Source: Loktanella atrilutea (lineage in GTDB: Bacteria; Pseudomonadota; Alphaproteobacteria; Rhodobacterales; Rhodobacteraceae). Taken from it: DNA of 64,000 bases. The DNA is taken from the NCBI RefSeq assembly GCF_900128995.1, contig NZ_FQUE01000003.1, positions 62,001 through 126,000 of the forward strand, read 5' to 3'. Within the stretch, counting starts at the first letter, position 1. Every line of letters begins with the position of its first letter. Shown piece after piece: positions 7,529 through 15,870 of the stretch. The position numbers and the translations under genes are program-made. The notes under the pieces were generated by a model, which did no database searches, had not been told where the DNA came from, and saw only the letters and a program-made list of their open reading frames with translations.

Positions 7529-9055
7529 ATGCCGCTGACCCAGCCCGTGCCGAAACCCGTGGTGCTGTGCATCCTCGACGGATGGGGATTGCGTGACGGG
7601 CGCGAGGCCAATGCGCCCGTGCTGGCGGAGACGCCCAACTTCGACCGGCTGATGGCGGAGTGTCCTCATGCGACCCTCGTGACCTTCGGACCGGATGTCG
7701 GCCTGCCGAAGGGGCAGATGGGCAATTCAGAGGTCGGGCATACCAATATCGGCGCGGGCCGCGTGGTGGCGATGGACCTCGGTCAGATCGACCTTGCGAT
7801 CGAGGATGGCAGCTATCCCGAGCAGCAGGCGATCCGGCGCTTCGCCGCGCGGCTGAAGGACACCGGCGGGCGGGCGCATCTGATGGGGGTGGTGTCCGAT
7901 GGCGGCGTGCATGGGCACGTCGCGCATCTGGTGGAGACCGCACGGATGCTGGCGGCGCAGGGCATTGCCGTAGTCATCCATGCGATCACCGACGGGCGCG
8001 ACGTGGCGCCAAGTTCTGCCCCCGCTTTCATGGACGACATGTTGGCGCAGTTGCCCGAGAACGTGACGGTCGCGACGGTCATCGGACGTTATTACGCGAT
8101 GGACCGCGATAACCGGTGGGACCGGGTGCAGACCGCCTTCGACGCGATGGTGAAGGGCGAGGGGGACCGGGCAGAGACGCCGCAGGCCGCGATTGCCGCC
8201 GCCCATGACGCCGGCAAGACCGACGAGTTCATCCCCGCCACGGTGATCGGGGATTACGACGGCATGCGCCCCGCCGACGGTTTCTTTTGCCTGAACTTCC
8301 GCTCGGACCGGGCGCGGGAGATTCTCGAGGCGATCGGCAATCCGGATTTCAACGGCTTCCCGCGCGAGATGCCGGAACTGGCGGTGCGTCTGGGGATGGT
8401 TGAATACTCCGACCGTCACGGCGCGTGGTTTGACGCCGTCTTTCCCAAGCGCGACATCCGCAATACGCTGGGGGAATGGGTGGCGCATCACGGCAGGACC
8501 CAGTTCCGGCTGGCGGAGACCGAGAAGTATCCGCACGTCACCTTCTTTCTGAATGGTGGCAAGGAGCAGCCGGAGGAGGGCGAGGATCGCGAGATGCCGA
8601 AGTCGCCCAAGGTCGCGACCTACGACCTGCAACCGGAGATGTCGTCGGTCGAGGTCACGGACGATTTCGTGGCGGCGATCGGGAAGGGTTACGACCTGAT
8701 CGTGACGAACTATGCCAATCCGGACATGGTGGGCCATACCGGCGATCTGGGTGCCGCGATCAAGGCCTGCGAGGCGGTTGACCGCGGCCTTGGCCGCGTG
8801 CTTGAGGCGCTGGAGGCGGCCGGTGGTGCGATGGTGGTCTGCGCCGACCACGGCAACTGCGAGACGATGGTCGACCCCGAGACCGGGGGGCCGCACACGT
8901 CGCATACCACGAACCTCGTGCCCGTGATCCTGTTCGGCGGGCCGGCTGGCGCGCGTCTGCGCGACGGGCGGCTGGCGGATCTTGCACCGACGCTGCTGCA
9001 ACTGATGGGCCTGCCGCAGCCCGAAGAGATGACGGGCCGGAGCCTGATCGCCTGA
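7529..9055 (+). CDS. gpmI: 2,3-bisphosphoglycerate-independent phosphoglycerate mutase
   Basis: Interconverts 3- and 2-phosphoglycerate through a phosphoserine enzyme, with two Mn ions, in glycolysis/gluconeogenesis. The 508-residue length fits the family. LCILDGWG carries the first metal Asp (about D17), MGNSEVGHTNIGAG carries the catalytic Ser (S67), and NYANPDMVGHTG and CADHGNCE supply further metal ligands near the C-terminus. The ATG follows CAGGAGAG. The stop TGA overlaps the ATG of the EnvC-like gene (TGATG), so gpmI leads a three-gene operon with an envelope factor and ctpA. Confidence 0.97.
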   Translation: MPLTQPVPKPVVLCILDGWGLRDGREANAPVLAETPNFDRLMAECPHATLVTFGPDVGLPKGQMGNSEVGHTNIGAGRVVAMDLGQIDLAIEDGSYPEQQAIRRFAARLKDTGGRAHLMGVVSDGGVHGHVAHLVETARMLAAQGIAVVIHAITDGRDVAPSSAPAFMDDMLAQLPENVTVATVIGRYYAMDRDNRWDRVQTAFDAMVKGEGDRAETPQAAIAAAHDAGKTDEFIPATVIGDYDGMRPADGFFCLNFRSDRAREILEAIGNPDFNGFPREMPELAVRLGMVEYSDRHGAWFDAVFPKRDIRNTLGEWVAHHGRTQFRLAETEKYPHVTFFLNGGKEQPEEGEDREMPKSPKVATYDLQPEMSSVEVTDDFVAAIGKGYDLIVTNYANPDMVGHTGDLGAAIKACEAVDRGLGRVLEALEAAGGAMVVCADHGNCETMVDPETGGPHTSHTTNLVPVILFGGPAGARLRDGRLADLAPTLLQLMGLPQPEEMTGRSLIA

Positions 9056-10158
9056 TGCGCCGTGCGGCGATCCTGCTGGCGCTGTGCCTTGCCGGGCCGC
9101 TGGCAGCGCAGACGCCCGGCGACGCGGCGACACAGGCGGCGGACCGGCTGCGGGCGGCACGGGCGCAGCTGGATGCCGCAGCGGGGGCGCGCGACCGGGT
9201 TGCCGCCCTGACCGAAACCGTACGCGCCTACGAGGACGGACTGGTCGCCCTGCGCGACGGGCTGCGGCGGGTGGCGATCCGGCGGGACACGCTGCAGGTA
9301 CAGCTGGACGCGCGGCAGGAGGAAATCTCGCAACTGCTGGGCGTCCTCGCCTCGATCGGCAAGGCCCCGGCGCCGCTGCTGCTGCTGAATCCGGCGGGGC
9401 CGCTGGGGACCGTGCGGTCCGGCCTGCTGGTGGCGGATGTGGCGCCGGCGTTGCAGACGAAAGCGGACAGCCTCCGCGGGCAATTACAGGAACTGGCGCT
9501 GCTGCAGTCCCTGCAGGAAACCGCCGCGGATACGCTGCGCGACGGACTGCAGGGGGCGCAGACGGCGCGCGCCGCCTTGTCGGCGGCGGTGGCAGACCGG
9601 ACCGATCTGCCACAGCGCTATACGGAGGATGCGGTGCAGACGGCCCTGCTGCTGGCCAGCACCGACACGCTGGCGGCCTTTGCCGATGCGCTGGCGGGCA
9701 GTGTCGACGTGGCGGCGCCGGAGCTGGTGGCGGAGGGCGATCTGCCGCTGCCGGTGCGCGGCACGGTGCTGCGCGCCTTCGACGCGCCGGATGCGGCGGG
9801 GATCGCGCGGCCCGGCGTCGTGATCGCAGCGCGGCCGCGGGCGCTGGTGACGACGCCGGTGGCGGCGACGCTGCTGTTCCGCGGGCCGCTGCTGGATTAT
9901 GGCAACGTCGTGATCCTGGAACCGGCGCAGGACGTCCTGTTCGTCATCGGCGGGCTGGCGGAGGTCTATGGCGAGGCCGGTCAGGTCCTGCCGGCGGGGG
10001 CGCCGCTGGGGTTGCTGGGCGGGGATTCGCCAGACGTTGACGCGATTTTGACCGATCCGGCGCCCGGATCGGCGGTTGCGGCGACGCAGACCCTTTATCT
10101 TGAAGTCAGAGACGGGCAAAGTCCCGTCAACCCAGGCACCTGGTTCGCGCTGGACTAG
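9055..10158 (+). CDS. EnvC-like murein hydrolase activator (degenerate LytM/M23)
   Basis: A 367-residue exported protein. It has a signal peptide (MRRAAILLALCLAGPLAAQ), a long Ala/Arg/Leu-rich coiled-coil region (about 25-230), and a C-terminal M23-like beta domain (about 235-365) ending in LYLEVRDGQSPVNPGTW. That last motif matches LytM domains (usually LYFEIR...NP). The zinc ligands are missing: the usual HGDGY loop reads EPAQDVLF here. It should therefore be catalytically inactive and, like E. coli EnvC, act by activating a peptidoglycan amidase at division. Position between gpmI and ctpA is a common gammaproteobacterial and alphaproteobacterial arrangement. Confidence 0.85.
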   Translation: MRRAAILLALCLAGPLAAQTPGDAATQAADRLRAARAQLDAAAGARDRVAALTETVRAYEDGLVALRDGLRRVAIRRDTLQVQLDARQEEISQLLGVLASIGKAPAPLLLLNPAGPLGTVRSGLLVADVAPALQTKADSLRGQLQELALLQSLQETAADTLRDGLQGAQTARAALSAAVADRTDLPQRYTEDAVQTALLLASTDTLAAFADALAGSVDVAAPELVAEGDLPLPVRGTVLRAFDAPDAAGIARPGVVIAARPRALVTTPVAATLLFRGPLLDYGNVVILEPAQDVLFVIGGLAEVYGEAGQVLPAGAPLGLLGGDSPDVDAILTDPAPGSAVAATQTLYLEVRDGQSPVNPGTWFALD

Positions 10159-10170
10159 ATAGGAACACGC

Positions 10171-11580
10171 ATGAAGAAAATTCTGATGGCAGCCGCCGGC
10201 GGCACCGTGCTGGGCCTTGTGGCCACGACGCAATTCGCAGGCCCGCTGCTGGCGCAGACTGCCAGCAAGGAAAGCAGCGTCTACGAGCAGCTGGACCTGT
10301 TCGGCGACATCTTCGAGCGGATCCGTCAGGGCTACGTCGAGGATGTGGACGACAAGAAGCTGATCGAGGCTGCGATCAACGGGATGCTGACGTCGCTTGA
10401 CCCCCATTCGTCCTATCTGTCCGAGGACGACGCCAAGGACATGCAGGTGCAGACCCGCGGCGAGTTCGGCGGTCTGGGGCTGGAAGTCACGCAGGAAGAA
10501 GGCTGGGTGAAGGTCGTGTCCCCCATCGACGGGACGCCCGCCGCCGCCGCCGGCATGATGGCCGGCGACTACATCACCGCGGTCGACGGCGAGAACGTGC
10601 TGGGCCTGACGCTGGACGAGGCGCTGAAGCTGCTGCGCGGGCCGGTGGGGTCGGAAGTCATCATTTCCGTCGTGCGCGGCGACAAGCCGGAGCCCTTTGA
10701 CGTGTCCATCGTGCGCGACACGATCAAGCTGACCGCCGTGCGGGCCCGCACCGAGGGCAAGGCCGTGGTGCTGCGGGTGACGACGTTCAACGCGCAGACC
10801 TTCCCCAACCTCGAGGAAGGCCTGAAGAAGCAGATCGAGGAGGCCGGCGGGGTCGAGAACGTCGACGGCATCGTGCTGGACCTGCGCAACAACCCGGGCG
10901 GGTTGCTGAACCAGGCGGTCTTCGTGTCGGATGCCTTCCTTGAAGGCGGAGAGATCGTGTCGACCCGTGGCCGCAATTCCGCCGACAGCGACCGTTACAA
11001 CGCGACGGCGGGCGATCTGGCGCAGGGGCTGCCGATGGTCGTGCTGATCAACGGCGGATCGGCCAGCGCATCGGAGATCGTGGCAGGCGCGTTGCAGGAT
11101 CATCGCCGGGCGATCGTGGTGGGCACCAAGTCCTTCGGCAAGGGATCGGTGCAGACCGTCGTGCCGCTGCAGGGCAACGGCGCGATGCGGCTGACGACGG
11201 CGCGCTACTACACGCCGTCGGGGCGGTCGATCCAGAACCTCGGTATCTCTCCCGACATCATCGTGGAACAGCCCGCCGTGCATCCCGCGGACGAGACCGA
11301 GACCGAGGATACGACGGCGCAGCAGATGCGGTCAGAGGCCGATCTGCGCGGCACGTTGTCGAACGACAGCCTGAGCGAGGACGAGATCAAGCAGATCGAG
11401 GAAGACCGCGCCCGGGCCGAGGATGCGGCGAAGCTGCGGGACGAGGACTATCAGCTGGCCTATGCCATCGACATCCTGAAGGGCCTGCATGCGCTGGGTC
11501 CGCAGGTCGAGGTGGACGTGACCGTGAAGGACGACAGCGCCCCCGCCGATGCGGAGAGTGCGGCGCCTGCCAACAACTGA
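10171..11580 (+). CDS. ctpA: Carboxy-terminal processing protease, S41 family
   Basis: A periplasmic serine protease of 469 residues. It has an N-terminal signal (MKKILMAAAGGTVLGL...LLAQ), a PDZ domain (about 85-170) and the S41 core. The Ser-Lys dyad is visible as S299 in GGSASASEI and K324 in TKSFGKGSVQ, with NNPGGLLNQA ahead of them. The C-terminal 100 residues are acidic, with a DSLSEDEIKQIEEDRARAED stretch. In related bacteria CtpA processes envelope proteins and controls peptidoglycan hydrolases, which fits its place directly behind an EnvC-like factor (12-bp gap). A hairpin terminator follows. Confidence 0.95.
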   Translation: MKKILMAAAGGTVLGLVATTQFAGPLLAQTASKESSVYEQLDLFGDIFERIRQGYVEDVDDKKLIEAAINGMLTSLDPHSSYLSEDDAKDMQVQTRGEFGGLGLEVTQEEGWVKVVSPIDGTPAAAAGMMAGDYITAVDGENVLGLTLDEALKLLRGPVGSEVIISVVRGDKPEPFDVSIVRDTIKLTAVRARTEGKAVVLRVTTFNAQTFPNLEEGLKKQIEEAGGVENVDGIVLDLRNNPGGLLNQAVFVSDAFLEGGEIVSTRGRNSADSDRYNATAGDLAQGLPMVVLINGGSASASEIVAGALQDHRRAIVVGTKSFGKGSVQTVVPLQGNGAMRLTTARYYTPSGRSIQNLGISPDIIVEQPAVHPADETETEDTTAQQMRSEADLRGTLSNDSLSEDEIKQIEEDRARAEDAAKLRDEDYQLAYAIDILKGLHALGPQVEVDVTVKDDSAPADAESAAPANN

Positions 11581-11602
11581 CTTTCGCGCAATCTGCGATG
11601 AG

Positions 11603-11629
11603 GCGCCCCGTCAATCGGCGGGGCGTTTC
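11603..11629 (+). terminator. Rho-independent-type terminator after ctpA
   Basis: A 7-bp GC stem CGCCCCG / CGGGGCG with an 8-nt loop, followed by TTTCACGTTT, lies 23 bp after the ctpA stop. The U tract is short, so termination may be partial. The facing VOC gene ends about 40 bp further on. Confidence 0.65.
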
Positions 11630-11671
11630 ACGTTTGGCCCGGACCTTGGCGATCCGGGCGAGCGCGGAATG

Positions 11672-12055
11672 TCAGGCGTCTGGTTGCGGGAGGTGACAGA
11701 CCGCCTCGATCCGGTTGCCGTCGGGATCGCGCACGAAGGCGGCATAGTAAGTCACCGCGTATTCCGGGCGCAGGCCGGGGGCACCGGCATCGGTACCGCC
11801 CGCCGCCAGCGCGCTGGCGTGAAAGCGGTCAACGGTGGCCCGGTCCGGCGCGCGAAAGGCGACGTGGGTGCCGTGGCGCGGGGCGCCGGCATCAAGCTGC
11901 AGGCCGAAGTCCTCTCCTCCGGCGCCATAGGTAAGCATCCGGTCATTGCTCCAGAGCATCGGCAGGCCAAGTGCACCCATGACCGCATCGTAGAACCGGC
12001 GTGCACTCATCAGATCCGAGATACCCAGCGTAACGTGGTCGAAGATGGACGGCAT
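11672..12055 (-). CDS. VOC-superfamily (glyoxalase/bleomycin-resistance) protein
   Basis: A 127-residue single-domain vicinal-oxygen-chelate protein. The first module starts FDHVTLGISDLMSARRFYD with the metal-type His. The second holds GTHVAFRAPDR and ends with VRDPDGNRIEAVCH, which supplies a typical C-terminal Glu. The substrate cannot be told from sequence; such proteins include glyoxalase-like lyases, dioxygenases and drug-binding proteins. It lies last in a minus-strand row after homocysteine methyltransferase and the methionine-sulfoxide reductase, with a 20-bp gap, suggesting co-transcription. Confidence 0.85.
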   Translation of the reverse strand: MPSIFDHVTLGISDLMSARRFYDAVMGALGLPMLWSNDRMLTYGAGGEDFGLQLDAGAPRHGTHVAFRAPDRATVDRFHASALAAGGTDAGAPGLRPEYAVTYYAAFVRDPDGNRIEAVCHLPQPDA

Positions 12056-12075
12056 GGATTGGTCTTCCTTTGCGG

Positions 12076-12963
12076 TCAGACGATGCGGTGGCCAGCGGCG
12101 GTGATGGCGGCGGCAAGGGCCGCGATATGGGCTGGACCGACCTCGCAGCAGCCGCCGACGATGGTGGCGCCAGCATCGATCCAGCGCATCGCGTGGGTCG
12201 CATAGGCGGCGGGCGACAGGTCACGGGATGACAGCGTCGCGACGGTGGGCCTGTCCTGCAGGAAATCGGAGGTGATCCGCTCGAACCCGTTGGCATAGGC
12301 ACCGCAGGGCAGGTTGCCGCGGGACAGAATGGCGAGCGTGGCGTGGATCGCCTCTGGCGCGGAGCAGTTGACGAGGACGGCGGCGGCGCCTTCGTACGCG
12401 ATGGGCAGGATGCCACCGACCGGTTCGCCGGACCGCAGGCGGCGGCCGTCGCGGTCGTCGACGGTGATCGACAGCCAGACCGGCAGGCCCTTGTCCTTTG
12501 CGCTGTCAAGAACCGCGCGGGCGTGGGCGAGCGAGGCGACGGTTTCGCAGATCAGCAGATCGCAGGCGGGGGCAAGAAGCTGTGCCACCTCGGCATAGAG
12601 CGGCACCGCCTTGGCGGCCGGCGGGTGGATGTCGGGGCGGTAGCTGGCGATCAACGGGCCGATGCTGCCGGCGATCCGGCCAGATCCGTGGGCGTCGCGG
12701 GCGGCGGTCGCCTCTGCCAGCGCCTGGGCATGGAGGGCGGCGAAGCTGTCCTGCCCCTCCTCGCCCAGCCGGTCGCGGTGGATGGCGTAGGTGTTGGTCG
12801 TGGCCACGGTGGCGCCGGCGGCGAAATAGTCGGCATGGACCTGCTGCACGAGGCCGGGGTGGTCGATCATGACCTGGGTGGACCACAGGTTGGTGGGCGT
12901 GTCGCCGGCGCGGTGCACCAGTTCCTGCCCGAGGCCGCCGTCCAGAAGCGTGATGTCGGTCAT
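12076..12963 (-). CDS. Homocysteine S-methyltransferase family protein
   Basis: A 295-residue TIM-barrel protein of the zinc-dependent homocysteine methyltransferase family (MmuM/BHMT type), which would transfer a methyl group from S-methylmethionine, betaine or a similar donor to homocysteine. The zinc ligands are visible as VNC (in AAVLVNCSAPEAI) and the paired cysteines of IVGGCCEVG. The N-terminal LLDGGLGQEL is also diagnostic. The donor cannot be told. Two ATGs are in frame; the second is preferred because AGGGA lies six bases ahead. The neighbouring free-methionine-sulfoxide reductase points to methionine salvage. Confidence 0.87.
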   Translation of the reverse strand: MTDITLLDGGLGQELVHRAGDTPTNLWSTQVMIDHPGLVQQVHADYFAAGATVATTNTYAIHRDRLGEEGQDSFAALHAQALAEATAARDAHGSGRIAGSIGPLIASYRPDIHPPAAKAVPLYAEVAQLLAPACDLLICETVASLAHARAVLDSAKDKGLPVWLSITVDDRDGRRLRSGEPVGGILPIAYEGAAAVLVNCSAPEAIHATLAILSRGNLPCGAYANGFERITSDFLQDRPTVATLSSRDLSPAAYATHAMRWIDAGATIVGGCCEVGPAHIAALAAAITAAGHRIV

Positions 12964-13001
12964 GGGCATTCCCTGAAAGGTGTCGGATGCAGGCGGTGCG
13001 A

Positions 13002-13463
13002 TCAGGACGCCGCGGCGAAGGTCGCGGCGAGGATCCTTGTCAAAGCCTCTGCGTCATCCTTGGTAAAGGCGTCGGGCTGGTCGCTGTCGATGTCGAAGAC
13101 GCCCAGCAGGGTGCCCGCCCCGTTCCAGACCGGCAGGACGAGTTCTGACCGGGTGGAGGAGGCGCAGGCGATGTGGCCCGGAAAGGCGTCCACGTCGGGG
13201 ACGAGCTGGACTTGACCGGTGCGCGCCGCCGCGCCGCAGACGCCGCGGGAAAATGGGATCACGAGGCAGCCGTGGCCGCCCTGGTAGGGCCCGATCTTGA
13301 GCAGGTCCGGCCCCGTGACACGGTAGAAGCCGGTCCAGTCGAAGCGGTCGTCGGCATGATGCACCTCGCACGCCACGGTCGCCATGAGGGCCACGGCATC
13401 GGTCTCACCCTCTGTCAGGGCGGCGACGGTCTGCGTGAGCAGGGGATAATCGACATGTTTCAT
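13002..13463 (-). CDS. msrC: Free methionine-(R)-sulfoxide reductase (GAF domain)
   Basis: A 153-residue single GAF domain. The three cysteines of fRMsr are present at C66, C76 and C100 (HGCLV, GVCG, GHIAC). They are spaced exactly as C84, C94 and C118 of the E. coli enzyme, a constant offset of 18. The substrate-pocket motif KIGPYQG and the FPGHIAC stretch also match. The enzyme reduces free methionine-R-sulfoxide using thioredoxin. It is followed 38 bp later by homocysteine methyltransferase and then a VOC protein, together a plausible methionine-maintenance unit. Confidence 0.92.
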   Translation of the reverse strand: MKHVDYPLLTQTVAALTEGETDAVALMATVACEVHHADDRFDWTGFYRVTGPDLLKIGPYQGGHGCLVIPFSRGVCGAAARTGQVQLVPDVDAFPGHIACASSTRSELVLPVWNGAGTLLGVFDIDSDQPDAFTKDDAEALTRILAATFAAAS

Positions 13464-13699
13464 GGGTCCTGACCTAGCGCCTTATTCGCGCCTGAAAAAG
13501 CCCTGAAAGCAGCGGGCGCATGCCCATTTGCCGCCACGATTCTCGGGCAAGGAGGTTGCGTAGCTGCAAAAGCTTCAACGGCACCGCGCTTTCGAAGCCC
13601 CCACCCAGTAGCGCGGTGCCGGACCGGCCTTTCCAATTGTGCGATTGTCTTTCCCGCGGGAATGACCGACGTTTCGCCCGACGAACAGGGAGAGGCACG

Positions 13700-15277
13700 A
13701 TGCGCGATTTTCAGATACCCGGCCGGTCGGCCACCTTTGCCGAGAACGGGATGTGCGCCACATCGCATCCCCTGGCCGCGAAGGTCGCGATCCAGATGCT
13801 GGAGGCGGGGGGCAATGCGGTGGATGCCGCCATCGCGGGTGCCGTGCTGCTGGGGATCTGCGAACCGCAGATGACGGGGATCGGGGGCGACTGCTTTGTC
13901 CTGATGACGCCGCCGGGGTCCGACAGGATTCACGCGCTGAACGGGTCGGGCCGTGCGCCCGCCGCCTATTCCGCAGCAGACCTGCGGGCGAAGGGGCATA
14001 CCGTCGTGCCGGTCAGCGATGCGGCGGCGGTGACGGTGCCGGGGGCGGTCGATGCCTTCTGCACCCTGTCGAAGGACTGGGGCAAGCTGGGGCTGAAGGC
14101 GTCATTGGCGCCCGCGATCCATTACGCAAAGGCCGGCGTGCCCGTCAGCCCGCGCGTCGCCTTCGACTGGGCGATGGACGAGGGCGTGCTGCAGGGCGTG
14201 GCGCGCGACCGGTTCCTGTTGAACGGCAAGGTGCCGCAGCCGGGGCAGATGTTCCGCGCGCCCGATCAGGCCGAGGTGCTGACGCGTATCGCCACGGAAG
14301 GCCGCGCCGGGTTCTACGAGGGCGAGGTGGCGGAGGACATGGTCGCGTCGCTGAACGCGATGGGCGGCGTGCATACGCTGGACGATTTCGCACAGACGCA
14401 AAGTAGCTGGGGCGATCCGGTGCAGGGCGGCTATGGCGGGCTGGATCTGTACGAGCATCCGCCAAACGGTCAGGGGGCGACGGCGATCCTGATCCTGAAC
14501 ATCCTGTCGCAATTCGACATCGCGTCGATGGACCCCTGGGGGGCGCAGCGCGTGCATATCGAGGCGGAGGCGACGAAGCTGGCCTATGACGCGCGCAACC
14601 GGTTCCTGTCGGATCCGGACCACATGACGCGGCTGGATCACATGCTGTCGATGGACACGGCCAAGCGGCTGGCTGCGCTGATCGACCCAAAGAAGGCAAT
14701 GACCGTCGATCTGCCGGGGGCGGAGGCGGTGCACAAGGAGACAATCTACATCACCGTGGTCGACCGGGACCGGATGGCGGTGTCGCTGATCTATTCGATC
14801 TTCCACGGTTTCGGGTCGGGCATCGCGTCGGACAAGTTCGGCATCCTGTTCCAGAACCGCGGCGCGGGGTTCAGCCTGACCGAGGGCCATGCGAACGAGG
14901 GCGGCCCCGGCAAGAGGCCGATGCACACGATCATCCCGGGGATGCTGCAGAAGGGCGGCAAGACCCATATGCCGTTCGGCGTGATGGGCGGGGCCTATCA
15001 GTGCACCGGCCACGCGCGGTTCGTGACCAACATCACCGACTTCGGACTGGACCCGCAGGAAGCGATCGACGGGCCGCGCGCCTTTGCCGAAACGGGACAG
15101 CTGAAATTGGAACGCGGCTATGCCGATGCGGTGCGGACGGAACTGTCCGACATGGGGCACGAGGTCGTCACACCCGACACGGCGATCGGCGGTGCGCAGG
15201 CGATCCTGTTGCGCGAGGATGGCGTGTTGCAGGGCGGGTCGGACCCGCGCAAGGACGGCTGTGCACTCGGCTACTGA
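13700..15277 (+). CDS. Gamma-glutamyltransferase-family N-terminal nucleophile hydrolase
   Basis: A 525-residue Ntn-hydrolase of the GGT family. The precursor would self-cleave before the nucleophile T348, in KETIYITVVDRD, giving about 37- and 19-kDa subunits. GNAVDAAIAG near residue 40 and the C-terminal GGPGKRPMHTIIPGML / MGGAYQ stretches support the family. There is no signal peptide, unlike periplasmic E. coli Ggt, so this belongs to the cytoplasmic YwrD-like group. The same group contains HpxW, an oxamate amidohydrolase of purine breakdown. Given the ureide genes 4 kb away that alternative deserves weight. Start chosen for GGGAGAGG ahead of the ATG. Confidence 0.87.
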   Translation: MRDFQIPGRSATFAENGMCATSHPLAAKVAIQMLEAGGNAVDAAIAGAVLLGICEPQMTGIGGDCFVLMTPPGSDRIHALNGSGRAPAAYSAADLRAKGHTVVPVSDAAAVTVPGAVDAFCTLSKDWGKLGLKASLAPAIHYAKAGVPVSPRVAFDWAMDEGVLQGVARDRFLLNGKVPQPGQMFRAPDQAEVLTRIATEGRAGFYEGEVAEDMVASLNAMGGVHTLDDFAQTQSSWGDPVQGGYGGLDLYEHPPNGQGATAILILNILSQFDIASMDPWGAQRVHIEAEATKLAYDARNRFLSDPDHMTRLDHMLSMDTAKRLAALIDPKKAMTVDLPGAEAVHKETIYITVVDRDRMAVSLIYSIFHGFGSGIASDKFGILFQNRGAGFSLTEGHANEGGPGKRPMHTIIPGMLQKGGKTHMPFGVMGGAYQCTGHARFVTNITDFGLDPQEAIDGPRAFAETGQLKLERGYADAVRTELSDMGHEVVTPDTAIGGAQAILLREDGVLQGGSDPRKDGCALGY

Positions 15278-15289
15278 TACGCGGGCGGG

Positions 15290-15319
15290 GTCGCGCGCAC
15301 TTTTTCGTGATCGCGCGAC
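15290..15319 (+). terminator. Extended hairpin after the GGT-family gene
   Basis: Arms GTCGCGCG (15290-15297) and CGCGCGAC (15312-15319) enclose an inner CAC/GTG pair with a TTTTTC loop, 12 bp after the stop codon. It is a stable stem without a clear trailing U tract. It probably ends the upstream transcript or protects its 3' end. Confidence 0.5.
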
Positions 15320-15320
15320 C

Positions 15321-15342
15321 TTGGTCTGATGGATTTGACCAA
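15321..15342. promoter_or_regulatory. TTGGTC-N10-GACCAA inverted repeat before cytochrome genes
   Basis: A 6-bp inverted repeat with a 10-nt spacer lies 48 bp upstream of the cytochrome c' start. The half-sites resemble the TGGTC/GACCA cores bound by some GntR/FadR-type regulators, although the spacer is longer than usual for those. It may be an operator for the two cytochrome genes. No regulator gene is adjacent. Confidence 0.3.
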
Positions 15343-15389
15343 AGCTCCTGTAGCCTGTTCCCGGGAATGGTTCTGAACAGGAGACGGAC

Positions 15390-15869
15390 ATGGCACTTTT
15401 CAAGCGTTTCGGCACGGTTCTGGCGGGCACGGCCCTGATGGCGACGGCGGCCTTTGCGGCCAGCCACATGGATCCGGCCGCCGAGAAGGCGGTGAAGGCG
15501 CGCCAGTCGCACATGACGCTCTATGCCTTCAACATCGGAACGCTCGGCGGGATGGCGCAGGACAAGATGCCATACGATGCCGAAGCTGCCGGACGCGCGG
15601 CCGAGAACCTCGCCGCGCTCGCGAGCCTCGATCAGGCCGGCTATTGGGTCGAGGGCACGGATGCAGGCAGCATCGAGGGGACCAAGGCCAAGGCCGAGAT
15701 CTGGTCGGACATGCCGGAGTTCGAGGAACACATCGAGCAGCTTGCCACGGCGACCACGGCGCTGGCCGAAAATGCCGGCACCGATCTGGATAGCCTGAAG
15801 GCGTCCTTCGGGGATGTGGGCAAGGCCTGCGGCAGCTGCCACGAGGAATTCCGCGTGTCCGACAAGTAG
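15390..15869 (+). CDS. Class II cytochrome c (c'/c556 type)
   Basis: A 159-residue periplasmic haem protein. It has a signal peptide (MALFKRFGTVLAGTALMATAAFA), a four-helix-bundle-like body, and the class II haem motif CGSCH close to the C-terminus. Haem attachment near the C-terminal end is the hallmark of cytochromes c'. The early RQSHM segment offers a methionine that would make it a low-spin c556-type protein; if not used, a five-coordinate c' that binds NO is possible. The next gene, another cytochrome, starts one base after its stop. Confidence 0.9.
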   Translation: MALFKRFGTVLAGTALMATAAFAASHMDPAAEKAVKARQSHMTLYAFNIGTLGGMAQDKMPYDAEAAGRAAENLAALASLDQAGYWVEGTDAGSIEGTKAKAEIWSDMPEFEEHIEQLATATTALAENAGTDLDSLKASFGDVGKACGSCHEEFRVSDK

Positions 15870-15870
15870 G

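Noticed and set aside
7727-11283. Two long minus-strand open frames opposite gpmI, the EnvC-like gene and ctpA
   Set aside because: Shadow frames with no ribosome sites or recognisable domains; plus-strand genes are certain.
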